DNA from: Galaxea fascicularis
Taxonomy: Eukaryota; Cnidaria; Anthozoa; Scleractinia; Euphylliidae
DNA: 64,000 bases
Direction: 5' to 3'
Assembly: GCA_948470475.1 (NCBI GenBank)
Contig: OX419336.1
Coordinates: 4,094,484 to 4,158,483 of the forward strand
The notes under the pieces are model-generated. The model was not told where the DNA came from and made no database searches. It saw nothing but the letters and a program-made list of their open reading frames with translations. This document shows positions 1-13,100 of this stretch, one piece after another (within the stretch, counting starts at the first letter, position 1; every line of letters starts with the position of its first letter). The translations under genes were made by a program, and so were the position numbers.

Positions 1-1038
1 CTAATTGTAACTTTGCGAGATTTTCACGAGAAGAGGCCTATTGTAACTCACGCGATACTTCGATGAATACCTCTGTGTAAATGGAGTTGGGTGTAAAATA
101 TCTGCTACTTTAATATTAGGATGGCAAGGTCGAGTATTTATCGGCTGACATTACCCCGAGTAAAGGAAGAGAGTTACGTAACACCCACATAAAAATTTTC
201 GCGACAATGGAAATTTTCTACAAAATTAAATTCGCAGCTTATATTGACCAAATTAAATTTAGGACACTAATTAAAGGAAAAAATGATCTAAAAATAACAT
301 GGAGGGAGAGTAACCCTCCTCTATTGTTTCACACTCCTTCCATGAAATGAAACAAAGCGTTAGAAATAACTCAAAACAATTTCGAAGAGGAGGACGATCT
401 GTTGTGCACAGACTTGAATAAACTTGGCCTTAACGAATAGCCTATTAAACCTGCATTCCTCACTGTCCTTGAAAAATTTCTTAAGATAAAAGCAGAATAA
501 TTTCCCTTATTCTCAAGTAGGGGTATTTTAACCCTCTAACGCCCGATATCAAGATATGTATTCTCCCTACAGCTCTCATGTATTTCATATGTTACATCTA
601 AGGAGAATTTCTATAAACCGTTAGCTTAACTGCCTGGTGATCATTCCCTGTATTCTCATGTTCTGTATCATTGCCAAACTAGTGATATGATAACAAGAAG
701 TTAGATGGTGGTCTCTGTTAGGATGTAAAATTAATGGTAAAGGAGAACAGAATTGGATAATGGTCATTCCACTTGGTCAGGAAAATCAACACGCATAAGG
801 AACCTCCAAGTTCAGAATCTGGAAGCAGACAGTACAAATGAATGTCCTGTGTCACTAACCATACGGTATGTTTAATTGGGAAGGCGACGCTCGTCTTCAT
901 TTTTGCTAATGTGACCTCAGTGGTAATGCAAAAAATGTTGAACGGAAACTAAATTGTCGCCAGGATATTGCTTGCAACTCTCCTTTTTACCCCACCCAAT
1001 TTTGATTTGTTCCAGTTTTGTTTTTGTTTTTTTCAGTT
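1..1038. other. Intergenic DNA downstream of the Kazal gene
   Basis: No supported coding region. Short open frames here lack recognisable domains and credible splice context. The one structured part is a dispersed repeat at about 529-742, listed separately. The remainder is AT-rich single-copy-looking sequence. Confidence 0.6.
529..742 (+). repeat. Dispersed repeat, copy 1 of 3 (family A)
   Basis: The block starts near a TTAACCCTCTAAC end and contains 'atatcaagat', 'acagctctca', 'tgttacat', 'ggtgatca' and 'aactagtga' in a fixed order. The same ordered words occur at 19457-19682 on the same strand and, reverse complemented, at 62670-62871. The ends resemble the CCCTTTAACTCCC termini of other short elements in the window. 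It is probably a non-autonomous DNA element; I see no coding content. Confidence 0.7.
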
Positions 1039-4000
1039 TTAACTGGATTGAGCATGTGTTTTTTTGTTTGTTTGTTTTTTTACTAAACATTCTCAGGCAA
1101 GAGAAAAAACAGTCATGAAATCCTGTCTCTCCGGTACGACAGGGACATGTAACCGATTTGACTAGAAGAAACAACGAAAATACGTAGTTTACCCCACGAG
1201 GATTGACGTCATATTTCTATCCTCAATGATATGAAACCTCCTCCAGTAATATGAACGTTTTCTTCATTGCCGTCTCCATATTGAGTAGCCTGAACAATAC
1301 TCTCTCGTAGTTTCACGTAGATTTTGTGGGAACATATGTTCATAATTAGTATCTTAAACGGTAATTTTGGCTCAAAATAAGGTAGCTAATTTGGAAAAAC
1401 GTGCTAGCGGCTCGCTAAGAATGTTGATAACGGGTGTATCTATCGCTGATCTATTAAAAGACGACAATGTGAACGTGCAGACATTGAAAACATTAAGTTA
1501 TTTTTCATAGTCTTGAGGAATCCCAGGCTTTGACAATCGTCCTTTACTCCGGCTTATTATTACAATTTTTTCCGTTTCGAACTTAAGTTGCAACAATTAA
1601 AAAAAAAAAAAAAGCGACTACGAATAAATAAATTTTGTGGGGGTTTCGGTGAAAACGAAGTTCACTATAACTTATGTTCTTTTTATGGAAGAGAATTTTA
1701 TCTTTGGAATCTAAATAAACAGGGAATGGGAAATATATAAAAAAGTGTATATATTTTTTCAAGGCCAACGTAAACAGCTCTCCCGCATAGAGTAAACAGG
1801 TTTTTTTTATGTTGATCTTATTTGATGGAAGAAAGCAATTCTTGATTTGCTCATAGACCATTCTGTAGTCCGCATTCCATACGATAAAACTAAGAAGCAT
1901 AGAATTTTCGAGAAAACTCGCTGTTAATAGGGTCAAGATCAAGTTTACTACATATGGGACAAAGGTTTAAAAAACCTGTGAGCTGATTTCCATTATGCGT
2001 ATTGCACATTTTTACGCTGAGGCAAGAAGCTGATTTGCTTTAACCTTTTAAAATTTCTGACCTCGGCATCTTGCATATGGCAAGCAGTTTGCAATTTTAA
2101 GTTGACAACTGGTTCCTTCGTTGGAATAGGAAAATGTCAGTCATCAGCCTGAAGAGTCTGTAACATTTGCCTCTTCTTTCCGGGACGGCAATAAACAAAA
2201 AGTGGCCTCTTAATTTTGCTAATTAAAAACAAGGAGATTTTTTAGGTCGATCATGATTTCAAGGAATGGGGATTTCATAAATTATAAGTTAGCTCTCTTA
2301 CCTTTCCTCTTTAGCGTCAACTTTTTGTTTTGTTTTCTCGCTTCGCATTTGGCAACAACGAAAAGACATGTATTTTTGTACGTTTTTCCGTTGCTGCCAC
2401 AAATAGGCTTATATTGATTATCACACTGGCTTTCAACTGGGCACATTCCAGATTTCTCGGCTTTAGGTTTTCCACATTCCCCTTTGTACAGCATTGTCAA
2501 ATTTCCACCGCTTTGTTTCGCCTGACAGCGCGCCACGCGAAAAACGCAAAACGATGAGTATGTTGTATTGTCGCTTCCGCACACAAATCTCTTTGTGGAG
2601 TTGTCGACTTGAAGGCATTCGGCTAAACCATCAGTGCACCTTTTTGGTTGTTTTTCTTTGTTGTTTTTTGCCGTGGAATTAACGCAAGGCCCTTGATATT
2701 TTATTTTCAGAGCAACACCAGATTTGCTGGCCTCACTCAGCCTGCATTTTGCAATGTTGAAGAGACACTTGTTGGCGTATGTTTTGCCATCACTTCCACA
2801 AACTTGTCTCCGGCTCCTGTCACAGGTTCTGCTGCAAGTTCTTCCCTTTCTTTCTTTCTTCGCTTCGGTAACTAGCACTACCAAACGAAAATAAATAAAT
2901 AAATAAACAAGGGCACAGTTTTTACAAAGTTTATTATAAAGCATTTATATTAAATATTAAGCGACAAAAACTCGTTTTCCTGATGTTTAAATAGCAGGGG
3001 AGTTTTCCTATTTTTGAACACCATTTGGTCTGATGCGTTTTAGATTTGGATGATTTCCAACATTTTCTCAAGAACACAGGGGGAATTTTCATAATTTCCA
3101 TATGCTGACTGCCAAAGCCATAACTTGCTGCATGGCTTTAAAACTACTGTCAGTAACGTAGTCTCTGTTCCGTGAAGAACGATTCTATAGCTACCCTGGG
3201 TGCCAAAGGTTATTATTTGTTTTTTTTTTCGTTTGGAGGAGAGATATTACGCGGCTAGGCCAGGGTATTCAAATGGCAGAAGGGCCACAAAACGTGATTT
3301 GGACATGCAATGACTACCACACATTGTATAACTACACAGCAAGGTCGATGTTATACTCCTCTCGTATGATTTTCCTCGATAAACCTATCGATCATTTGTT
3401 TTGTCAGAGAAAGGAATCTTGTTTTTGTTATTACAAGTAATGCCATTCAGTAAAAGCCGTTGTTAATTTCCCGCTAAGATTTAATGACTTTCAAGCTGAG
3501 CTAAATGCTCGTGGAAGGGCAATTTTTGCACGCGAATAACACGATTTTTCATCCCACAGCAACATTCCCCGAGAACAATCACCTTTACAGATTACAGAAT
3601 ACCGATGCATATCGCGTAATAGCCATTAAAACTTTAATTGCTGTATCTGGTTTATTTAAAAGAGTTGACAAATGGTTGTGGACGCTGGAAAGCGATATTT
3701 CACGCCCGAATTCTAGAGATGACCTCTGAAGCTTTTGATGGGGTTCGCTTACCAAAGAGAAATCTGCAATTTCCGATAGACCTTTTAAGCAGTTCCCAAC
3801 CCCTTGAAACAGAACAGCGTAGATTCTGTCAGCGCCCTACGCTTAATCAGTTTTGTTTAGGCTTTGAGCGAAAATGCGCCTTTCTCGAACACATCGGCTT
3901 AACACTTCAATAAGAATAATAAACAAGCACGCGCCACAAATTCCCTCCCGTAAATAAGGAGTCTTCGAAGAGATGATTGAGCATAAACGAGGTTTCAAGC

Positions 4001-4285
4001 AGAGTGCTTTTCCCGTAATTTCAATAAATGTGCGGCGAGGCAAATACTGTTACTAAAACTTCCGATTCTACTGGACAATATGATAGGAACCTGGTAAATT
4101 ACACGTTATCATTTCAATACACTGTTAAAGTTATGAACTTGTTTATCAACGGGTGAATTTTTCAGCAACTAAGCGGGACAAACTGGAGTTATCGACAAAG
4201 ACATTTCATCAGATAGGAACAAAACGACGAATCCCTTACCTGAAGCAAACAGCAAAACCGCGATCAAGAAAAACGCACTTCTCAT
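1039..4285 (-). CDS. Secreted three-domain Kazal-type serine protease inhibitor
   Basis: Proposed exons on the minus strand: 4285-4240, 2877-2302 and 1091-1039, giving 224 codons in one frame. Exon 1 encodes a hydrophobic signal peptide (MRSAFFLIAVLLFAS) and is followed by a GTAAGG donor; cleavage probably falls near residue 21. Three Kazal domains follow at about residues 30-80, 96-150 and 161-209, each with six cysteines and the core C-G-S-(D/N)-x-x-T-Y. Kazal domains inhibit serine proteases through a loop near the second cysteine; such cnidarian proteins may act in defence, digestion or matrix turnover (inference). Exon 2 ends at a good GTAAGAG donor just before the sixth cysteine of domain 3. 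Exon 3 is proposed because it supplies that cysteine in phase after a pyrimidine-rich acceptor, then a Lys/Gln/Asn-rich tail. Exon 3 is the least certain part; exons 1-2 are strong. Target protease unknown. Confidence 0.85.
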
Positions 4286-5690
4286 GGTGAAGAAATCGTG
4301 ATCTCCAGTAATGACCAAGAAAGTTTTCAGCTCAAGGTACTCTCACTAGAGCTACGTCGAGCGTCAAGGTTCGATTCGAACTGATCATTTGCGGTATCCG
4401 CTCGCTCTTTTATCCAATCATTCGCCTGATTGTTAGCCCCTCGTACCACCCCTGATTCTGGCCCGGTAGCATTGATTCCATTCCATTCATTGCAAGTTAT
4501 TAATTTAACCCTAGAGTGTTTTTCTTGTGATAAGATCAGCGCGGGTGATACATGCAATGTAACCATAAGGCGCTTGGCGCGGTTTTTGTTGAAGGAAATG
4601 CCGACATACCCTCGACCCGGCATGGCCTGGAGTTTTGAGTACTGCGAGGCTTTACTGTCGATTTTTACCGCCCTCTTGAGGAGCTGGTAGACCCCCCAGG
4701 GGCGCAGCGATTTTGTAAATCTACCTTTTGTGTCGCATACGCAAAACAGCAGGTATTCAGAGCATCTTTACAAAGGAAGGAACCTGTCAGTCATCGCGTA
4801 ATTGAATGGCGCGAGCTGCTCCCGACGGGCATGTGAGATAAACCATTTGTCTGTTGTAATGGTGTTAACAACAACCACATTACCGGAACTTCAATTACCG
4901 CACATATGCACGTCTGACATGTCATGCTTGTGGGTGATCAGAAAATAACTTTTGGTATCTTCTTCTCCTAATCTTTGTCAGGCAAGTTTAGATTACTTGA
5001 CCGATTTCATTCTGGCGTTTTATCTATCTAGACTGTTACCATCTCTAAAGGAAACTTGTTGAGCGGTCAGTTTACATAACTGAAAAATAAAGTCTCTCGA
5101 GTGCGCGTTCCTATTACTTTTGAGGCAATTGTTTATGAGTCGACCTTTTTTTCGGCCGATCGTTTTTAATCAAACACTTGGCCTTTTGGCCTAATGTTAA
5201 AAAAAGACTGAAGTTTCAGCAATAGCTCAGTAGTTTGCGAAAGGGTTCTTTATACTTGTGCGAAATTGGTAGGGGCGACACCTTTCTACATGTCCAGCAT
5301 TCCAGCGAAGCTCGAGACTTAAACCTGCTTAAATAGAAATGTAAAAGATATTCATTATTAATAGGTTCGGGAAGTATCTAGAACAGCTCATCGCTTCCCA
5401 GTAAAAATAAGACATGGTGTTTCTACAACACCGACCACTGAGCTAATATTAGCCAGACTGGTATTTGATTTTTCGAATGTTTATAATTTTGGAACTATGA
5501 ACCTTAGAAATTTCTCGTTTCTTTGACTGAGCTGATGGTGGGAACTCCATCCTACATGTGTATCAGTCGGCAGTTATTGACCTGAGCTGACAACGTTTAA
5601 AAACAAACCTTATGACAAAACTGTTGAGGGCTCGGTTCTACTGTTTCAGTCGCTGAAATTTCTGGTTTAAATTGTCTATCCGGCCACGGA
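4286..5690. other. 5' flank of the Kazal gene and intergenic DNA
   Basis: This stretch should hold the promoter of the minus-strand Kazal gene, starting just above 4285. I see no unambiguous TATA or other core element. No open frame here resembles a known family, and I find no repeat with clear termini. Confidence 0.5.
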
Positions 5691-5692
5691 CT

Positions 5693-6113
5693 GTCGAACA
5701 GTATACTCTGTATTTTTTTTTTATAAGAAACTCTAATTTTGGAGTTGAGACTCGGACGTTCTTACTTTTTTCGCGATTTGAGCCTCGAAACGTTCTTAAG
5801 GTGTTCTTAAGTTACATGGTATAAACTCCACGATGTCGCGCCAACTAACTGCTGGCCTTAAATTTAGCTTTACAACTGAAAGCATTGAACATAGAGGTTC
5901 TCAACGCAACTTAAAGTCACCCGATTTTACAGTGAACTGACACAGAAAAGTTCATGTGTACATAGAATACTAATCATTTAAAAAAATAAATGAGCAAAAT
6001 AAAGATGTTCTTATCTGACTCTCAGCCTGGGTTATGTTCTGAGCATGTTCTTAAAATCTGAGTTAATCTCAGCCTCAACGTTCTTATAAAAAAGAAAATA
6101 AACAGAGTGTAAT
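5693..6113. mobile_element. Foldback-like element, about 420 bp
   Basis: The left end ('actctgtatt', a T-run, 'ataagaa', then 'ttgagactcggacgttctta') is matched, inverted, by the right end ('gagcatgttctta', 'cagcctcaacgttcttat', an A-rich run, 'aacagagtgtaat'). The arms are imperfect, indicating age. Coding capacity and a clear target-site duplication are not visible. Confidence 0.5.
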
Positions 6114-7141
6114 CTGCCAAAGTATTTAGCCATTAGACACCCGTTTTTAGACTCAACGTAACGTTTTGGTTGTTTTAGTAATCTTCACAGCTACAGCTGC
6201 AGGTTTTCTTTAATTCCTCATTGTCCTTATTGGAGATTAATTGTTGACATTTCGGTGTGATCTCAGTTTAAAGCGTATCAAATAGAGTTATCATTTTATT
6301 TAGAAAAATACTTGACTGCAAAACTTCATCCTAGCAGGATACATGCACGTAAACATCTTGCCTATATCATCATTCAGTTAGCGCTCATTGCATCATCATA
6401 CAACAATCTAAATCAAATAGATTAAAGATGCATTTTTTCGGTTGTGGTTTATTGTGATACTTCCTTGACTGGAAAAGGTATTAGAGTGCTCAACCCATAA
6501 CACAGCGCTTCCTGTGATATGTAATTGTGGTATTATGCAAATTTTGAAATGTACCATCAAATACGAGTTTCCGAGCTGTAGCTGTTTCTTCTTTGCTTTA
6601 TTTCAATTTTATTTTCAAAGTCAACTTAAACGCATCCGTGATGGAGAGAGCCTAACAATTCAAGCATGTGGTTACGTGGTAAACCAGTTAAGTCCGACAC
6701 ACCCGAGGTGGGCGCCAATGGCAAGATCCTTCATCCCCGCGCATTTGATACGAAGATTAAATGATCTAGGAAGGCCTACTTGTTGTGACTTTCGAAACAA
6801 AGTTCCATTCTTCATTAAAACCCGAACAACGAAAAACATTTATCTTGTCCGTACATTTCACTTATCGTCACGCCTATTTGAGAACACGAAAGGTAAAAGG
6901 TGCTAGAACAGATAATCGTCAATCGTCCAAGACAATGTGCTACCTTGAACTAGGAAACAGGTAGGCGTTTTTGATTTAACCTCCTTTTTTGTCTTAATAA
7001 ATCTAGCCTGCCAAGTCGAAAGTAAAACCAAGTAGCCAATTTACTCCAGGTACTATTGAAAATCCCTTTGACGTCACCATTTCACCTTTGCGACGAGACA
7101 AACGAATGTTGCACGTGAAGGGCCTTTTATTCAAGTCTCCT
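6114..7141. other. Intergenic DNA, no gene recognised
   Basis: An open frame of about 130 codons (6514-6906, plus) lacks any recognisable domain and looks fortuitous. Nothing else structured was seen. Confidence 0.5.
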
Positions 7142-7276
7142 CAATAGGCCATTTACTCCATTTCCAAATTACCTCAACCCTCTTTTTTAAAGCTAGTCTT
7201 TCATATGCAAATCATTTTCATTCACATGAAAATGAGTTAATTTGCGTGTGAATGAAAATTGATTTGCATATGAAAG

Positions 7277-7310
<34 letters not shown>

Positions 7311-7336
7311 TGAGGCAATTCGGAACTGGCCTATTG
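7142..7336. mobile_element. Palindromic MITE, about 195 bp
   Basis: Long terminal inverted repeats: the left arm begins CAATAGGCCATTT and runs through 'ttcatatgcaaat'; the right arm is its near-complement, ending 'gaactggcctattg'. The centre folds on 'ttttcattcac' and 'gtgaatgaaaa'. A single diverged arm of the same family lies at 61102-61172 ('aggcctctttttcaaagcga'), so this is a mobile family and not a unique hairpin. Confidence 0.8.
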
Positions 7337-9894
7337 CTATTCATTTCCTCGTCTTTGGTTGTTCAGTTATGCAAATAGTCAGTAACCATAATTAATTACA
7401 ATTAATTACTTTAATGAGCCAAAAACCTAAGCTTAGGAGGATGGTTTCCAGTGCGGTTTCATTCACGTATTTGAGTCGACGTTTTAATGAGAGTTCCGTA
7501 CTTAGGTAAACGAACATTTCTTGTAGATCTCTTGAACTTTGTGTGGCTGAATTACTTTGGCGTAATGCTTTCCTTCCTAATGCTTTTGGTATGAAGGAAG
7601 TGGAGTCAAATATTGAGCAAAATCCAGTTTGTGGTGAGAGCACTTGCGATACAAGACTGACCTCAAGAGATTCGCTTCCGCGGTTTTTAAAGCACGGAAT
7701 CTCTAAAAGGTAATTGTAAAGGGAAATAGTTTCGTGTCTAACGATGGAAAAAGGCAAAATCAGAAAAAACCTTTATTTGCTTTTACTTCATGGAAAATAG
7801 GACGTTTAATTATCAGCATGGTTATTGTCGCCAATAAAACAAGGATCATTTGAAGGTTTGTCCCGGAGTGTTATAGACAGAGACCAAGAATGAAAGAACC
7901 TGTTATACATCTCTCAACGGATCATCGGCTAGAATTACACTGTTACTCACATTATGACCAAGGCACTTTGAAAACAAGACACCGTCATACAAGGTAAAGA
8001 TTCAGGTTCCTTTCGGGTGAAAGACGGTTCGACAAACGGGTTAACCCCGCATGGTGCGACAAGGACTATTAGCGAGTTCCCCTGGATAGGATAACGCGTG
8101 CGATGAGTTCTCATCAGCAAGTGGCGTGGGATCCTTTTATAAAACGCTACTTGTCCGGAGAAACAAATTCAATAGCAGAGGGTCACACAAGGTCAGGATC
8201 AAGCTGAACTCCCGTTAAATATACCGTTTTAGGGGACGTTTTTTCACATTATTGGGCGTTTATATTCACACTAGATACTTCTCAGTCTGACATGGTTGAA
8301 GTTAATCTGTTGTCTGATGAGGGGTTCGTGAGTCATTCCCACGCACTCAAACCTACAGAACTTGTTATCGAACCAGGATTTAGGTCAATAGGCGGCTGAC
8401 CCAAGAGACACCTTCGACCACCGTGACCGCTGTTAGACAGCACTTGCTCTGACAAGAAAACTGTGTCACAAAGGGACTTTGACTGATTGTAGCCGCTGGC
8501 TGTCTGAATTAGAGAGGATCCGAATAATCAAAAATGATGTTTCTTGAGCCTCCTGAAAATTATTTTTTTACGCTCAAATGGTTGCCGATTCCCACGAATA
8601 TTTAGGAAAAAAAGAGGGGACATTAGGATCAACAGCTTTGATCATCAATTAATCAACACTAGTAAATCCGTCTCTAACTAGACGAGATTAATAGGATTAT
8701 TCGGCACCGAACAGGAAGCGATTGGAAAAGAGTGACGTGAACTTGTACTGTGGACTGTTCAGTTGTTCGATCTTTTTACCGTTTCATGGAAACCACCGAC
8801 ATTGAAGCATAGAAGTCGACGTCAAATAAAGATTACTTGCTTAAAAAGACAAAATGTCTGCTTGAAAAACAGTAGTCTGCTATTTATTTTTCTTCAGAAG
8901 TAAACCCTGTTTGGTGCATGCAAAGCTTAGCATTTCATTTCTGCATTTTTTTTCTGCATTTCATTTGAGCATTTGTGCAAAGCCTATGTTTTTAAGAGGA
9001 TTTGCAGGATGACATGACGAACATAGTGAAAACAAACATTTTTTCCTCAAAAAAGTTAGCGAAAGATAGCAAATACATACAACATGTGAAAATTGATGAA
9101 TTAATAGAGACTCTAGCGTCTTTATGCAATTATGCAATTTTTCTTTGTGATGTTGTTAATCATTGAAACTGGCTTAAGTCAGGTCTTCGCTGTTCCGTGA
9201 ATAAAAGGAATACCTCATAAACTAATCGATTGCTGGTTGAAAAAGAAATTACTTTCCCAAAGTTCTCTGTAGTTGCTATTTTGCAAGGACAACTGTTTCG
9301 TTTGGAATTTGTATGGAAGAGGTTTCCCTTCTCTTACTTCGAACCAGAAGGCATACACTTTCCAACAAAGGAGTGATCTAGTCATAGAAAGGGCGAGAAG
9401 AAACTTTGGTAAATCTCATTTTCAAAGACAACAAAATGAGCGGTGATTAAATCAACCTGATGGCGTCTCAGTGCAAAGCGATAAGGCTCTGACCAGGTAC
9501 CATATTTGTTTTGAAATAATAAGCTTAAATCGGCTTTGCGCAACCTCTTATCTGGAGCTAGCCGGCTTTCTTATCACGATTCTGTCTTAATTTGTTGTTT
9601 TAGCTTGATGAAAATTCTACTTCAGTTTTTCTCACGTGGCCCTCGGGAATTGGAATGTGCTCGAAAAATGCGATGTAAGTCACTTATTAGAGAAGGTAAT
9701 GCAATTGTCTGTACCGTGATGATACCTTGGGGCCGAGGTAAAATAAAGAGAGGAGCTAAGATGTCGTTTGCCAAGTTTGTGTATTAGAACGACTACCGTA
9801 GCGTGTCGATATGTGATTGCCACATGGGTCCAGACGGCGTGATCGCGAACCTACTAGAATACCTAGAACACAACACATTTGCCGCAAAGCTTTA
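7337..9894. other. Intergenic DNA, no gene recognised
   Basis: About 2.5 kb in which no open frame has a recognisable domain and no exon-like segment has good flanking splice sites. I see no clearly bounded repeat. Confidence 0.5.
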
Positions 9895-10132
9895 ACCCTG
9901 CGGGGTGGGGGGAGGTACTTTCACAAAAATTGGGTAGGGATGTGCGGCACGCTTCCTGAAACCCTTACCCTATTTCAGACCAAAATCTGTGATTTTCCCT
10001 ACCCTATTTTAGACATGATAAAAAATTTTGATACCCTATTTCAGTTCAAAACGGCCGAAGAACCCTACCCTTTCGCGCCGCAAATACCTATGTAGCCTAT
10101 TTAAGGGAGTATTCCCACCCCCCAGGGGGCCT
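9895..10132 (-). repeat. Dispersed repeat of family C
   Basis: The block reads 'cctgaaacccttaccctat', 'ttcagacca', 'gatttTCC', 'taccctattttagac' and 'gataccctatttcag'. The reverse complement of 53700-53830 gives the same words in the same order, including the G-rich end beside a 'gtgcggca' motif. A diverged third copy is at about 17165-17290. An open frame that reads through it is a by-product of the repeat. Confidence 0.75.
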
Positions 10133-13100
10133 TAACATGATAAACAAGGATCGGATCCAGTAAAGAAAATATTAACCTTAGCTGGGAAATAATAGTGGCG
10201 ATGCAATTAATTTCTTGAGAGACAGGCAATTTTTCGTTCCGAAGAAGAAATGTCGAACGTCTACGGTAGTTCGCAAAATTCAGTTTACTGACATAAAACT
10301 GTTCAGGCTTTCGTAAAACTTTTTAACCAGTTTGATATTGATAACTGAAAGATTACGTGGAGGAATTTTAAAAGCAGTCGACATAGGAAATGGGGGCGAG
10401 AAAACAGTACATGAAGGTCTGCGAAACAGCAAGACCTTGTTTGATTTTGTCGCACAGAAATGAGCATTTTGCTAAAGTAGGTTTGGTGGAGAAGAGGCTT
10501 AATTATGCCCTTTTTGTTAAGTCTGTTTTATAAATAGATTCTACAATCTCAAGTGTTTTTTCAAGTTTTGTTGCAAGTGCGGCTCTTGAATCCACTCGGC
10601 AAAAATGTCAAAATGAACAATAAGAATTCCATGGCTGCAAATGTTCGACTTATTGAGAAAGAAGAGACGAAGACTCATTCCAATGGAAATATTAAGGGGG
10701 CCGGAGAATTCAGTAGCGGCCTACTATGATCATCGAGATTGTTTCGCCTGGGGTGTCGCTCTCTTGGGGTAACTTATGAGTTGTACACGTCAGGACTGAA
10801 GGTCATGCAAGCCGTTTTAACAGCCATGTACCTAAGCCGATTAAGCCCGGGCTAGCGGTGGCTCATCATCGCAAGAATAAAACAAAGCCAGACAAAGGTT
10901 AAACCCAATTTAAAATCATGACTCGTTTGTAAGCTAACGTCGGCGTTTACGTTATGTTACACACCAAAGGAACAACGACCTCACTTTAACCATCGGGCCA
11001 AAATTTGATTCGATATCCCGATGTTAAAAAATTATTACAAATCACTAAATATCTTCAGCTTGAACTAGTTTAAATAGTATTTGGAAATGCGTGCGTCTGT
11101 TGAAAGGCGATGAACAACGTCTATGTTTGTATTCACAAAAGCCGGTTTTCCACTAAAAATAACATTTTTATATTGATGAAAAAACCCGATATACGTCCCT
11201 AAACCGCTAATGCGCTTAGATCACCAATGCAAGTTCTTAATTCGTGTTGTTATTTTGAAAGCCGCACACGTTGCTCATAATGACTTTACAAGAGTTTGGC
11301 CGTGTTAGTAGGGGGGGGGATGGGCATTAAAGATCGGCAGAAATTTGAAAGTAACCCTGAATCTTGTTATGTGGGTGTGGCATGAATGTAGTAACATTTG
11401 TTTTGGCGAGTGTCGTTTTAAAATATTCGGCTCAAACTTATAGGAAATAGTTAGTTACACAAATGTACGAATTCAACCCCGCACGAAAATGCAAACGGAT
11501 ACCCCCTCCCTGTCACTTTCGCATGGGAACATGAAAGCGGCTTGAGTTGGGCCTCCATCATTTCAGGCGAGTTCGGAAGTCCTAACGGAATACAATATAT
11601 AAATTTGAGTAATTCTGTTTCCTATATAACTGTCACGTTTACAAAGGATCGTGTTCATAAGGTATCTGCGCTGATATTTCCCAACTTTCTCCGGCAGATC
11701 TCACTCAGTTGAATGGTAATGTTATGTCTGGCGAGAAATCATGGTAAACCACCTTGTGTGTATAACGGTGATGCTTCGTATCGTAAAACGCCGCCATCAT
11801 AAATTAGGTAACCTTCGCAGAACGCACTCGCTTGAAGAGACCTACATTTTCACTCTGGGCCCCGCCTGAAACTTACATCGGTTGGCTAATTCAAAGACAG
11901 GGGTTTGATCGAAAAAAGAAACAAACACCTTGAGCTTGGGGCGAGTGCTACACGGAATGTTTGATCCAGGAGTTACGGATATTTTGCAAACTATCATACG
12001 AGCATTCTCTTTCTTCCCTCGGTCTGTAGCGCGTATGAGTTCTATCTAGCCATGATCAGCTATGAGTCCCTTCTCGTTCCCTTCTCAAATATCCATAATT
12101 ACCGTTGTTTCGCGCGAGGGGAAGGAGGAATAAGGAAAAAGCACAACTGCTCGCAGTCCGCTACGTCATTTCAACAACTACGACCAGGCCACATTTATTG
12201 CAGAAAGGACCCGCAAGAAGTCAGGATATATAGTGATTTAAACTATCAAAACTGCGGGATTGAGGTATAGAATAAGTGAGATTAAACTTGAAAGATAGAA
12301 GTCTGTCTTTCTGTGAATGGAAACTGAATGGAGGATATTATTAGTATGTTTACCAAGTTACGGCAAGTCAAGTGTCGCTCAACACTTGAAGCGGGTATAC
12401 GATAGGTGCAGACGACTATCGTAACAAATAGATCTGACCACAAGGAAAAACATGTATCCCCTTACTTCAAACATAAGCAAAACTAATTTCAGTTTTGATG
12501 ACAGTTACTGAAATTGTGCATGAGAAAACTTAAAACTGAGATTATAGTATTTCAGCAGGTGTTGACAAAAAGAGGGTGGGTACTATTCAACAAAATTGAT
12601 TACAAATACAGAGGAAATATAAAACAGCGTCTAAAGATTTTCATGACATGAAGTCGGTAAAACCGGTGAAATTGGCTTAGGATGTGGGTAACCAGTCTAC
12701 CTTACACGACCAATGTGGTCAGTTAAAGTATGACTAATAAACAGGACACTGTGTCCACTTCTGTTTGGCCATTAATCTATCATCAGTCTAAAATGAATGT
12801 GGTTCACATCAGCATGCATGACATTGCTAATCCTCAGGGGTCCAACATGATCATACGAAGCAACTTTCAAATACGATAATTTCTTTTCCTTTGCCTTTGC
12901 CAGTGAACATAATATGGTCTCGTATTCATTCATGTTTTTAGGTTAATTTGTGACACTGGAACCTCTCTTAAGTCCCTATGACTTCTACGCGGATGGTTGA
13001 CAAATGTAATTGCAATGTTTCGTTTCTTTTATTTTCGTATGTATATTTTTTATTGACTTTTTGGTGACTTGAATGTTGTGACGTTTAGTCAGTTAGGTGT

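Noticed and set aside
2330..2875. Plus-strand frames over the Kazal exon
   Set aside because: They are antisense to the cysteine-patterned Kazal coding exon.
9536..10095. Two adjacent plus-strand frames
   Set aside because: The second lies in the family C repeat and the first has no domain or splice context.
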